Notes: generated by a model from the sequence alone, not told the origin. Counted from the stretch's first letter, positions 51,506 through 62,430 are shown. The stretch: DNA of 64,000 nucleotides from Owenia fusiformis (GCA_903813345.2 CAIIXF020000169.1:1-64000); one strand, 5' to 3'. Numbers and translations: made by a program.

Positions 51506-51531
51506 CGTAACCGTCATGCTATAACACCGTG
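51506..51531 (-). promoter_or_regulatory. 26-bp motif upstream of the minus-strand ORF
   Basis: Reverse complement of the motif at 50260-50285 with one mismatch (CACGGTGTTATAGCA-T-GACGGTTACG). Neither flank is similar between the two sites, apart from a possible ACC direct repeat just outside each. Confidence 0.5.
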
Positions 51532-51933
51532 AACCTGTACCTACGCTTTCACATTCATTATTCACTCTGGGGATTACTCTAAGTTTTATTATGTAATGAA
51601 TTATATAAAGACACGTATTCATTAATGCGTGTTGCAGTTCAAAGCTGGGTCAAAAAGTCAACCTTTGCCTAGCCAATGATAAAAATAAAATAAAACCTCA
51701 TGGCTATCTTTACGATTCTCGAGGATATACAGAAGTTTAGTTACACGTTTTGAGAACCTTTACGTGAAACATTTCGCCTCTCTCTGAATAAACTTTTTAA
51801 GGGACCTTATAAAAATCATTTCCCATAAACCGTTCTCAGTCGGCCTAATAAACAGTACAAATTATCCACAGAGGACCATTATTGTACACGTTCAATTACG
51901 AGTTTTAAAAAAGGTGTGTCCATATTGTATATC

Positions 51934-52089
51934 ATGAGGTTATATAATGGGTCTTTCTGTATATCGTGTTTATATTCGAGTGAGTACATGATATATTCAC
52001 AAGTGAGCGTAGCGAACGAGTGAATATATTATATTCTCACGAGAGTATAAAATGCACGATTTACAGAATGAACCATTATATAATCTTAT
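51934..52089. mobile_element. Foldback MITE, ~68-bp arms
   Basis: The left arm (51934-52000, containing TTATATAATGG.TCTTTCTGTA and ATATCGTG) pairs with the right arm (52020-52089, TACAGAATGAACCATTATATAA reversed). They are separated by a 19-nt loop, AAGTGAGCGTAGCGAACGA. The loop itself contains GAGCGTAGCGAACGAG-like sequence that can partly pair. It is non-coding and no transposase is present. Confidence 0.8.
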
Positions 52090-54585
52090 TATGCCACTCT
52101 AAGTTCAATTACAGTTGATTCGAACACAATCATAACAATTAAAAACCATAAAAATATCCCATAGCCAACTCAAAGATGCCGATGTTGATCTCAAACCATT
52201 TATGACGTGACTTGATTCTAGAAAATCATGCCGGAACCATTTATGACGTTCAGTGGTATACTTATTTCAGTTATATAGACTATTATATGTTTCAATATCT
52301 TAGCGATAGGATATATTTTCAGATATAACAGATCATATTTAGATTTTCTTTACATTTCCTCAGTAAATGGGTTATTTCCCATTTGAAGTGGATCATGACT
52401 GAAATTATGAGAAAAGGGTCTATATAAGTATCTACATGTACAATTACTTTTAAAATATTCTTGAAAATAGAAAATCCACAAAGAATCTGGAAAATCCCAT
52501 TCTGCTCATCAATTTGCAGGACATTGACCCATATCGCATTGTAGTGTACTATCGTTTACTTATGCCCTGGTCACATTTGCTCCGATTTTCGCTACGGCGC
52601 CCGTCCGATTTGTTCAAAATTGAATACAATATTGAACAAAATATTCAATCGGCCGGTGTAATAGATCTAAGTGTCCCCAGTGGCCAGTGTCCGTGGGACA
52701 GTTAACCCTGGGGATGCTTGTCCGTCGGACAGTTAACTCCAAGTTTTAAGTGTCCCCCTTGAAGTTTTGAATGTCCCCTTGGGGACACTAAAAACCAGCA
52801 TCATTCGAAAGCTAGTTTTTAGTGCCCCCCCCTTTATTTATGTATTAACTAATAATGCGTTTTATCATTAATAAATCATCGAGCACTACTCTGTCACGTT
52901 AAATATAGACCAAATATAACACAATTCACAAAATGTAAGTATATTTATCGCGTATATATACTCCTAAATAAAAATGTTTGGTCAATTTGAAGCAAGTTGA
53001 AAATTAGTCTTGAAAAGTTTCGAAATTTGACCTTTTTTCAGTTTTTGAGGTCTAATATCTCAAAACTGTCGCACAATTTTAATGGATAGTCAATTGCTTA
53101 TATGTGTAGAACCTTTGGTGGAATATATATTCTGACTTTCATCAAAAAATATTGATTTATAATCATCAACTTTGATAAACTAAGAAAACACAGTTTGTGA
53201 TTTAGTTTGATGACCTTGACATTTGACCTTGCAAAGGAGTGGTATCGATATGATGAACTTTTTGAACACGCGTTTCTCTTAAACCAGTCATCAAAACATT
53301 CTGAAAATTTTACACATCGTCCATTTAATGGTCATCTTTTGGATGGTAACATTATAATTTGAATTATATATATAGACTTTTCTCTATATTGTTTTAGAAA
53401 AACACATCAGACACTTTTTTTGTTCTTTGTATCATATATTCGGAATGAAATGAAATATCTATCCGAACCTCATTGGAACAAAACGACATATAAACACAAC
53501 GTGTTTAGGTCTCTCAATATTGCAATTGTACAAAGGAAAGTTTGGTTGATTTTAAATAAGTATCTTGTTAATGAAATGAAAGGTTTATCTTAATTTTTAT
53601 CTATTTTAGGGGTTTTGTTTGAAGATTTTGGATACTTTTTGTTAAATCAACCCAAATTTTCTTTGTATAACTATAATATTGAGAGGTCTAAGAAAATGTT
53701 GTTTATGCTATTTTGTTCCAACAAGGTTCGGAAAGACATTTTATTTCATTCTCAAGAATTCGTAAAAAGGAACAAAAAACAATTACATAAAAAAATGTTA
53801 GCAAAAACAGTTATATAAAATATGTATATGCATTATTTTTGCATTATATTGTTGCCAATCAGTCAACATTACATAAAGGACCGTGTATTTTACAGAATGT
53901 TTCCTATAAATGGTTTAAGAGAAAAACATTGTTGAATTCACTTCACCATATCGATACTTATCCTTTGACTTTCTTAGACATCAGTGGGTCTTTTTGTGAT
54001 TAAATAAACCTAAATTTGAACCCAGAAGGTCAAAAGAAAGGTCAGATTTGAGTTCCCGGTGATTTGTAGATGATTTTAAAAAATAAATTGGTCAATTTGA
54101 AGCAATATGACCAATTTTTTTTCGTCAATTATCTCAAAAACGGTAAAGATTTAACGCAAACATATAGTAAGCAATTTGTAGGGAATCCTTATCTAGTTAC
54201 ATTTTAATTCATTGCAAGAAATACTCATGAAATATGAAGACGAAATCTGAGAAACTTAAAAAAACTCTGATTTGACCTAGATTTGGCCTTCGACCTTGAC
54301 CTAGATAAAAATTCCTTCCCTGCCAAGTGCAGCTCAGGTCCTTAGTAGAAGCATATAAGAGTTATCTCAGACCTAGCTAGAAGTAGGAGAAAAGTGGTTA
54401 AGAGGAATAAAAAAATAAATAAATAAAGAATATCTATAAAAACTGGTGGTATCATTTGAAGATGAAAAAATGGGCACCAATAATAATAGGCTACAATATA
54501 AAACACTACAATGTATTGAGACTATATAACATACAATACAATATAAAGTGTGCAGACGGTTAATAATTTTACACATGATATATCA

Positions 54586-54676
54586 ATGCAGGATTCGAAC
54601 CTGGAACCTAATAACTACAAACACAATTAATAAATACACATTATGCCAACGCTTAAACCATTACGCCACAGTGGGA
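54586..54676 (-). repeat. tRNA-like pol III promoter module in element B copy 1
   Basis: On the minus strand, a box A match TGGCGTAATGG (54668-54658) is followed by a box B match GGTTCGAATCC (54601-54591). Box B lies in a T-arm-like CAGG-TTCGAAT-CCTG. The A-B distance (~67 bp) exceeds that of a normal tRNA and the anticodon arm is not intact. It is therefore a tRNA-derived (SINE-like) segment, not a functional tRNA. Confidence 0.65.
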
Positions 54677-54862
54677 GAGATGCCGATATCCGATTTCGAC
54701 TACACTATAACTTGGATCCTAGTAACTACAAGTATTAAATCCTATCAACGGGGGACATTACAATCTGTTACTGGTGTGACAGATCTGAGAGTCTCCCCAG
54801 TTATAACTGTCTCCCCATTTTACCCTTGTTGATAAAAAACCTGGTTTTCAATGTCCTCCAAT

Positions 54863-54921
54863 GGACAGCCAACCCTAGGGATCGGGGTCCTACGGACCCC
54901 GATCCCTAGGGTTGGCTGTCC
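54863..54921. repeat. Perfect 28-bp-arm hairpin with 3-nt loop
   Basis: 54863-54890 (GGACAGCCAACCCTAGGGAT...) is exactly complementary to 54894-54921, with the loop TAC. Such a structure can extrude as a cruciform. The second copy of element B ends exactly at this loop. Confidence 0.95.
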
Positions 54922-54987
54922 CAAGGACACTGACCACCGGGGGACACTTAAATCTGTTACACCGGAGCAAATGTGACCCAGGCATTA

Positions 54988-55624
54988 TTGCAGTACATAA
55001 CGATGCGATACGCTTCATAATACCTGTACTTTTTGAAACATATTTATGCAATTCTGAATTTGCATTTCACATTGTGCATCCCATGACTCATAAATAACAT
55101 AGCATCATGTAGTTGGTACCACTAAATGGGAATGCGTATGTTGTAAAATAGTTATGTTCGTCGATGAAACCTGAAGTATCATCAATAAATTATCTAATAT
55201 CAGAGAGCCTACTTTACAAGTAACTGTGTTAACTTTTAGTAATAAGTACAAATACTATAAGTTATTATATGATTTGAAGTGCAATACAGGATATATTCTG
55301 CTCGAGAAATTCCGTAATGGAACGAGACGAAGTCGAGTTTTAATACAGAATATCTGTTACCTTTACACTGCATCTGACAAATAAATACGACGTATGTTAC
55401 AACCATTACTTGGTGAACCATAATTCTGCACCATCATGAACAGGTTAACTTAAAACGTGAATTCTAACATCCCGAAAAAATGGCTTTTCTGATTTATATG
55501 TAAAATGAATATTCTTTTTTAAATTCTCTGATCAAGTTATCATATGCTAACCCTCTTTCCTAATATTTATTTGAATCCATATTTTACCTAGCACTAGCAT
55601 GTCACAGTAAAATGCTACCTATCA
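54988..55624. other. AT-rich non-coding stretch
   Basis: A weak inverted pair (GATATATTCTG near 55290 and CAGAATATC near 55347) brackets ACGAGACGAAGTCGAG. Otherwise nothing is visible. Confidence 0.4.
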
Positions 55625-55728
55625 GTTGACGGCGTAACAAACTATTTCGACTCATTTGAATATGTCAAATGAGTCATACAATAGGAGGTTGATCCGACAG
55701 CGGCTGGTGGTTGAATTCGCGAAAGCTA
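55625..55728. mobile_element. Palindromic MITE family F, copy 2 (degraded)
   Basis: The right end read inward, TAGCTTTCGCGAATTCAACC, and the block TAACAAACT.TTTC plus ACTCATTT both match 41183-41357. The centre pairs perfectly as GACTCATTTGA..ATATGTCAAATGAGTC. The left terminus is eroded. Confidence 0.6.
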
Positions 55729-56334
55729 GCTAAGATTCAAAAATGTTAATACGATATGAACGTCTGCTCCTAGTGTTCAAAACAAACCTCATAGTTTTTT
55801 CTTATATATACATGTATGCTAACATGCATTCAACAGTAGAGCACTTGAGATATTTTAGATTTAAATGTTCCACAACCAAAATGTTCGTCTTGGAGTCAAG
55901 GTTCTCGCTATTAGTCAAAGTATGGTCGATTGGTTGGGAGTTCGTTGCTTCATCAACCATTTTCTATCAAGGAGGCTACTTGGCTCATTCGTCTGTCTTA
56001 TCAGAACCACGTGTACATATGTGAGATACCCCCCCCCCCCAAGGATGACTTCGAATACCACTTTCTACAATATGTATGATAAGCATCATACGCGCCTCAA
56101 GCCAAAGTATAGGTTATCTTATCTATTCTTTTGATTTATGGAAATCGTTGTATGACTATACATCATGTAAGTTATAATCTACATTTGATTGCAATGTTAT
56201 TTATAAATCGTCAATTATTATTGAAGTATATATGTTTGATTTCTCAACGATGCGTTTAATGTTCTCAACGTTCTATTTCTATTAATCTAACTGAGGACTT
56301 GACATTAATGCTCGCGATGAGATTTTTTCATATG

Positions 56335-56802
56335 ACTGGTGATCCGCTCGATTACGCTTGCAACAAAATATCGCAACCTCGAAGGTCGATTTCTCTTTTT
56401 TCCTTATTCCACGCGTTGTAGGCAAAATTCCCAAAATTATAAAAAATGTGTGTCTTTAAGAAAATGTACACCTTTGCGAACAATTAGTTCAGAAGACTTC
56501 AGAATCGTCGATTTAAAACCCCACTTAAGTTACGTAAACGGATCTGCATATCTAACCCATCCCGTTTAAGTAACTTAAATGAGGTATTGAATCATGGTTC
56601 TGTTGTCCTCTGAACTAAGTATCTGTTCGCAAACATGTACATTTTTTTTAAACATATGATACTGACGCGCGTTTTTTATAAAAATATCATGGGAATTTTG
56701 CCTACAACGCGTGGAATAAGGAAAAAAGAGAAATCGTTCCTTCGAGGTTCCGACATTATGTTACCGAAACGTTCATCAGCGTAATCGAGCGGATCCCCAG
56801 TG
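56335..56802. mobile_element. Foldback MITE family C, complete copy
   Basis: A ~468-bp palindrome. The left end ACTGGTGATCCGCTCGATTA pairs with the right end read inward, CACTGGGGATCCGCTCGATT. Pairing continues through TTCCTTATTCCACGCGTTGT, GTACA..TTTGCGAACA and TTAAGTTAC.TAAACGG to a ~20-nt centre at 56542-56561. The terminal CACTGG resembles that of element E. No clear target duplication is seen. Related partial copies lie at 29831-30041 and 36118-36275. The plus-strand 76-codon frame at 56339 is incidental. Confidence 0.85.
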
Positions 56803-57395
56803 ATACTGGGGCAAGACCATTCTGATACTCAGACCATCTCTGCTATGCACAAGAATGGTTATAGAAGGACACTGAGAGAAAGCCGTGATATCTCACGATG
56901 GGGCAAGACTATTTTATATTATTTGAAACGCGTTTTAACGCTTTTTAACCAAATTGTACCAGCCCAGAAATTCATGATTATGATTATTTGTATGTAACGT
57001 TGTTTTCAAGAACTTATTTATGATTTTTTATTTCATTCATATTTTATACAATGCATGTCGACGCATTGGATAATAAAACATGTGCCAACGTTAAGTTTTG
57101 GCAAATAAATATATCAAAATAAATAAATTAATCTTGAAATATACTTTTTCAAAGAAGAAAGATACAACTTCCAATGGATGTTTGTATGTATTGAATAACT
57201 ATATGTTTCTACTAGATTTGAGAACGATCTAGTTTTGCTTTACACCCTGGACTATCTACTCTAATAATTCAACAGTCTTGAGGTTGAACTAGGAACGCTC
57301 GAATTCTTTGATTTTAAAAATGTAGACTTCATACGCTTTTCAATCGTGTAGCTAATTCAAATGTAAATAGTTTAAGACTCTTGTTATAATGCAAT
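56803..57395. other. AT-rich non-coding stretch
   Basis: No gene or repeat that I can support. Confidence 0.4.
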
Positions 57396-57481
57396 GATCG
57401 TTTGGCGCATTTGATAGCGCGTTGGAATTTGCCTTCCCATTAATTTGTCTGAAAGGTTCGTGTTCAAATCCCGACGCTGAC
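57396..57481 (+). repeat. tRNA-derived (SINE-like) module
   Basis: Box A-like TGGCGCATTTG (57403-57413) continues into ATAGCGCGTTGG. Box B-like TGTTCAAATCC (57461-57471) is followed by CGACGCTGAC, which resembles a tRNA 3' acceptor. The 5' acceptor strand does not pair, so it is a tRNA-derived repeat and not a gene. The 69-codon frame across it is coincidental. Confidence 0.55.
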
Positions 57482-57539
57482 AATCATTATTTATTTTTTA
57501 ACCACAATGCATATGGGTTATGTCATGGGAGGTTTTGTA

Positions 57540-57604
57540 TATGGGGTATATCCCTCGCGAAATATGATAAAGGATATCATATTTTCCGAGGGGTATACCC
57601 CATA
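57540..57604. repeat. Long hairpin, 29-bp arms
   Basis: 57540-57568 (TATGGGGTATATCCCTCG...) pairs with 57576-57604 with three mismatches around a 7-nt loop, AAAGGAT. It lies about 60 bp after the tRNA-derived module. Confidence 0.85.
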
Positions 57605-58078
57605 TTCAAAAACGTGCATGCGGTATCATAAATGAAGATTTCAGTGTTATCATTTTCATTATTTTCGAAAAATTCATAAACATTTGACCATGAAATATTC
57701 TACGTCTGCTGCATTCATTCTATAGCAAGATATTCGGACAGTTTAACTATTTCTACATTGAACAAAAATCATTTCCAGGGAATATACAGCGGGAGATATA
57801 TGTGTCCCACTCCTCTAGGACATCAGTTCTATATCCAGCTGTTATGTACCTGAAACCAAAATAGCACAGGATAATCATTACTGATTGTCCAGGAGAGACA
57901 TCTAATTTTGGTCATCTGAATGATTTTCAAAAATGACCAAGTTTTATCCAAAGATGAACTTATTTGATCTGTGAAACGCCCTCTATCTATGACTGGTATG
58001 AAATTCCGAGACTCTTCTAATGAGAATGAGGAGCAAAGTGGAACAACTTCTTAGAAAATTCTTTAAACATACTTCTAG
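57605..58078. other. AT-rich non-coding stretch
   Basis: Nothing identifiable. Confidence 0.4.
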
Positions 58079-58390
58079 TACTGCGCCCCTCAATTGCTTT
58101 ACGAAAATAAGACTTTGCTTCACAATCTAGCCAAGACATATTTTATTTCGCATGTACAGTTGAAGGAAACTTATTGTGCTTTATCGAAAAGTAACGGTCA
58201 AAATAGAACATTGAATTTCATCGCTTTACAAAAAACGTTCTAGAAACGGAAGTTTTAATCATTGAAATATAATATTTCAGGATGTCAAAATTCACCTCAT
58301 TTCTAAGAAGGTGTCAAATTTTCATGATGATCACTTCCAGAATAAAAAAGCAATGTCCTTCTAAAAAGCTCTCCTTATCGGGGGTTCTCT
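58079..58390 (-). repeat. Dispersed repeat D, copy 2
   Basis: Inverted relative to copy 1 at 27381-27692. The best-matching part is 58265-58390, and the similarity fades toward GCGCCCCT at ~58083. Non-coding. Confidence 0.7.
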
Positions 58391-58750
58391 TTTAATGATC
58401 TGATCGAGTGTTTCTTTAGAGTTACAATATATTATGTAATTAAATGTACTTCGAAAGGTAAGAGTCATTAATATAAATTAAATCATGCGATTCAATGTTG
58501 ATTAAAAACTGATTTCGCGATGAAAATGCACGAAGAGCTAGTCCAATGTAGCGGGTCATGTTGTCGTCGATTGGTGATTGAATCTCAGCCTACAAGTTCA
58601 GCGATCGTTTCAACGTTTATTGTTGAAATCTTCTCACCTTTGGTTATCCGATCGATGCCCCGGCATCCACTAAACTCTCATGGATATTTATCTGATAAAA
58701 TATTTGTATTTTCATGATGAATTCGTGCTCAGATTCTTGCAAGATTTGTT
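58391..58750. other. Non-coding spacer before element B copy 2
   Basis: One 65-codon plus-strand frame (58520) begins MKMHEELVQCSGSCCRRLV. It has no recognisable domain or splice context, and I do not call it. Confidence 0.35.
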
Positions 58751-58974
58751 CGTAGGACCCCGATCCCTAGGGTTGGCTGTCCATTGGAGGACATTGAAAA
58801 CCAGGTTTTATTTCCTATATTAACAAGGGTAAAATGGGGAGACAGTTATAACTGGGGAGACTCTCAGATCTGTCACACCAGTAACAGATTGTAATGTCCC
58901 CCGTTGATAGGATTTAATACTTGTAGTTACTAGGATCCAAGTTATAGTGTAGTCGAAATCGGATATCGGCATCT

Positions 58975-59070
58975 CTCCCACTGTGGCGTAATGGTATGAG
59001 CGTTGGCATAATGTGTATTTATTAATTGTGTTTGTATTTATTAGGTTCCAGGTTCGAATCCTGCATTGAT
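58975..59070 (+). repeat. tRNA-like pol III promoter module in element B copy 2
   Basis: Box A TGGCGTAATGG (58984-58994) and box B GGTTCGAATCC (59051-59061) lie in the same arrangement as copy 1. Any pol III transcript would run rightward into the body of the element. Confidence 0.65.
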
Positions 59071-60140
59071 ATATCATGTGAAACATATTAACCGTCTGCG
59101 CCGTTTATATCGTATTGTATGTTATATTGTCTCAATAGATTGTAGTATTCTATATTGTAGCCTATTATAATTGGTGCCCATTTTTTCATTTTCAAAGGAT
59201 ACCACCAGTTTTTATAGATATTCTTTATTTATTTTTTTTATTTATTCCTCCTAACCACTTTTCTCCTACTTCTAGCTAGGTCTGAGATAACTTTTATATG
59301 CTTCTACTAAGGACCCGAGCTGCACTTGGCAGGGAAGGAATTTTTATCTAGGTCAAGGTCAAAGGCCAAATCTAGGTCAAATCAGAGTTTTTTTTAAGTT
59401 TCTCAGATTTCGTCTTCATATTTCATGATTATTTCTTGCAATGAATTAAAATGTAACTAGATAAGCATTCCCTACAAATTGCTTACTATATGTTTGCGTT
59501 GAATTTTACCGTTTTTGAGATAATTGACGTAAAAAAAATTGGTCATATTGCTTCAAATTGACCAATTTATTTTTAAAAATCATCTACAAGTCCCCGGGAA
59601 CTCAAATCTGACCTTCCTTTTGACCTTCTGGGTTCAAATTTAGGTTTATTTAATCACAAAAAGACCCACTGATGTCTTATCAAAGGATAAGTATCGATAT
59701 GGTGAACTGAATTCAACAATGTTTTTCTCTTAAACCATTTATAGGAAACATTCTGTAAAAACACGGTCCTTTATGTAATGTTGACTGATTGGCAACAATT
59801 TATTGCAAAAATAATGTATATATATTTTATATAACTGTTTCTGTTAACTTTTTTTATGTAATTGTTTTTTGTTCCTTTTTACGAATTCTTGAGGATGAAA
59901 TAAAATGTCTTTCCGAACCTTGTTGGAACAAAATAGCATAAACAACATTTTCTTAGACCTCTCAATATTATAGTTATACAAAGAAAAATTTGGTTGATTT
60001 AACAAAAAGTATCCAAAGACTTAAAACAAAACCCCTAAAATAGATAAAAATTAAGATAAACCTTTCATTTCATTAACAAGATACTTATTTAAAATCAACC
60101 AAAGTTTCCTTTGTACAATTGCAATATTGAGAGACCTAAA

Positions 60141-60762
60141 TGTTACGCGGTAAACACGATACAAAAATATGTCATATTCCGCAACGAATATGGCATATTC
60201 ACTTGCGGTGTATGACAGATTCACCTGCGGTATATGGCATACACACTAACCAATGAGAACGTGATACGGAAGTACGCAATTGTCAATTGCATCGATTGAA
60301 CGAACAAGTTAAACTTAATAAATTATTATAATGATTACTGAATCAACAGTACTGTGTATCGAATATATTAACTTAGCAGAAGTATCAGTCACCAATCTCA
60401 CGTAATAAACTTACTCAATCAATCCAGGATTCATATATTAGTACTCGACGCACTAACTATCCAGCGTAGTTTTACATTTAGAGTCGATTCTCGCAACCAA
60501 TCAAATCAAGGCTTTCTGTATCACGTTTTCACCTGCGGTATATGTCATATTCGCCTGCGGTATATGGCATATTCCGCAAATTAGTATGACATATTCCGCA
60601 GGTGAGTATCGGGTATTCACTGAAATCAATGTATCGCATATTCACTGCGGAATATCGCATACTCACCTGCGAAATATGCCATATACCGCAGGGGAGTATG
60701 ACATATTCACCCGTATCACAAATACCGCGCAACCATGAATGTATGCCATATACCGCGTAACA
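60141..60762. mobile_element. Nested 622-bp insertion with TG...CA ends and 5-bp target duplication
   Basis: It begins TGTTACGCGGTA and ends TACCGCGTAACA (12-bp inverted ends). It is flanked by CTAAA at 60136-60140 and 60763-60767. The empty site GACCTAAACACG is present in copy 1 (near 53500-53515, reverse complement), which proves the insertion. TG...CA ends with a 5-bp duplication fit a solo LTR; the long terminal inversion also allows a DNA MITE. Many copies of a CATATTC(A/C)C-TGCGG-TATATG theme, in both orientations, crowd both ends. Confidence 0.88.
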
Positions 60763-61919
60763 CTAAACACGTTGTGTTTATATGTCGTTTTGTTCCATTG
60801 AGGTTCGGATAGATATTTCATTTCATTCCGAATATATGATACCAAGAACGAAAAAAGTGCCTGATGTGTTTTTCTAAAACAATATAGAGAAAAGTCTATA
60901 TATATAATTCAAATTATAATGTTACCATCCAAAAGATGACCATTAAATGGACGATGTGTAAAATTTTCAGAATGTTTTGATGACTGGTTTAAGAGAAACG
61001 CGTGTTCAAAAAGTTCATCATATCGATACCACTTCTTTGCAAGGTCAAATGTCAAGGTCATCAAACTAAATCACAAACTGTATTTTCTTAGTTTATCAAA
61101 GTTGATGATTACAAATCAATATTTTTTGATGAAAGTCAGAATATATATTCCACTAAAGGTTCTGCACATATAAGCAATTGACTATCCATTAAAATTGTGC
61201 GACAGTTCTGAGAAATTAGACCTCAAAAACTGAAAAAGGGCAAATTTCGAAATTTTTCAAGACTAAATTTCAACTTGCTTCAAATTGACCAAACATTTTT
61301 TAAGACCATCAAAACTATTCGAACGACCCTTGTATTTAGGAGTACATATACGCGATAAAATGTGACCTATGTTCATTAGTAGTAGAGGACAGTGATGCAG
61401 AGTCATTAAGGTTAATGTAGGCTCACTTGATGTCTATGCAAATAAAAGCAATAATATACATACATTTTGTGAATTGTGTTATATTTGGTCTATATTTAAC
61501 GTGACAGAGTAGTGCTCGATGATTATTAATGATAAACGCATTATTAGTTAATACATAAATAAAGGGGGGGGGGCACTAAAAACTAGCTTTCGAATGATGG
61601 TGGTTTTTAGTGTCCCCAAGGGGACATTCAAAACTTCAAGGGGGACCCTTACAACTTGGAGTTAACTGTCCGACGGACAAGCATCCCCAGGGTTAACTGT
61701 CCCACGGACACTGGCCACTGGGGACACTTAGATCTATTACACCGGCTCTGATTATCATATACAATTTACTTTAATCAATTTTACCCGTTTTTTGAACTTC
61801 AAAACTGTCACATACATATTGGTGGTCCCTATAATCATATTAGGACCAATAACAAACAACATAATTAAAACTGGAAAACATACAAACAGGATCTTAAGAG
61901 GTTCTGGACAAATCATTTG

Positions 61920-62430
61920 ATTCTGGACTTGACATATTTTTTTTCCAACGAAATCACATCCAAGGGTTGAATTTTTATTGGATATTTAGAGAGCGAGTCC
62001 TGTATTGATTTCAATAAAAAGGTTAAAATAGAACGCTATTTGAGAGTTAATCTTATACTTTCATTACATTGATAAATTAAGGCAAATTCTGAAAAATTTT
62101 AAAGTGCATTTTTTATGAAATATTATCCAAGTATTTAGATGAAACGGTCTTATTTAAATACAAATCATAACATGATGATATTTTTTCATAAAATATTTCT
62201 TCAAGAAATTCAATTGAAGGCTCAAGATAAAACGAGCTAATTTAGGTGAAAACCCTTACATGATGATGTGTTTTCATGACTTCTTTCATAAAATTCCATC
62301 AAGGGGTGAAAATAAAATGATCGAATTTAAGTGATTTAAGGATCACGAGGATAGGTTTTCTTGGATATTTTTTATGAAATCCCATCCAGTGGTCAAGGTA
62401 AAATTTTTATTTGGTATATTTGGTCACGTG
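61920..62430 (+). repeat. Degenerate short tandem repeat
   Basis: TTTATGAAAT.(C/T)CATCCA followed by G.GGT.AA..TAAAA recurs at about 61945, 62112, 62280 and 62368, with intermediate degenerate forms. It is AT-rich and non-coding. Confidence 0.5.

Larger units (their letters stand above)
52653..54965 (+). mobile_element. Foldback element B, copy 1 (2.3 kb)
   Basis: The termini are inverted: CCGGTGTAATAGATCTAAGT at left and, read inward from the right, CCGGTGTAACAGATTTAAGT. Both are followed by GTGTCCCC, GACAG and CCCT.GGGAT blocks, for ~70 bp. The interior folds back as well: 53242-53320 matches the reverse complement of 53881-53957, and 53431-53575 that of 53625-53765. A perfect 28-bp-arm hairpin lies near the right end, and a tRNA-like module on the minus strand at 54586-54676. 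The 94-codon (54548) and 67-codon (53615, 54373) frames are by-products. No transposase is present, so it is non-autonomous; the class is unknown. Confidence 0.85.
52563..54984 (+). mobile_element. MITE family A copy interrupted by foldback element B
   Basis: The left end TGCCCTGGTCACATTTGCTC and the right end (reverse complement TGCCTGGGTCACATTTGCTC) are the family A termini. TTA direct repeats at 52560-52562 and 54985-54987 fit a TWA target duplication. Bases 52653-54965 are element B. Most of the right arm of A is missing at the junction, so insertion was accompanied by deletion, or B was captured between A termini. Confidence 0.75.
58751..61745 (-). mobile_element. Foldback element B, copy 2, truncated, with nested insertion
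   Basis: Reverse complement of copy 1, very similar throughout: GTGTCCCCAAGGGGACATTC, the tRNA-like module and the arms around 59700-60120. Its intact terminus is at 61745 (ATTACACCGG). The opposite terminus stops at 58751, exactly at the loop of the hairpin that is complete in copy 1, so ~72 bp of terminal repeat are missing. A 622-bp insertion occupies 60141-60762. Copy 2 also has ~160 bp near 61290-61460 that copy 1 lacks. Frames at 58820-59086 and 60529-60845 are repeat-derived. Confidence 0.88.

Noticed and set aside
56029-56041. Run of C residues
   Set aside because: A simple homopolymer with no associated structure; possibly length-polymorphic or an assembly error.
54548-59086. ORFs of 94 and 88 codons with nearly the same protein
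   Set aside because: The similarity is due to the two copies of element B; the frame lies across the tRNA-like module and has no known domain.
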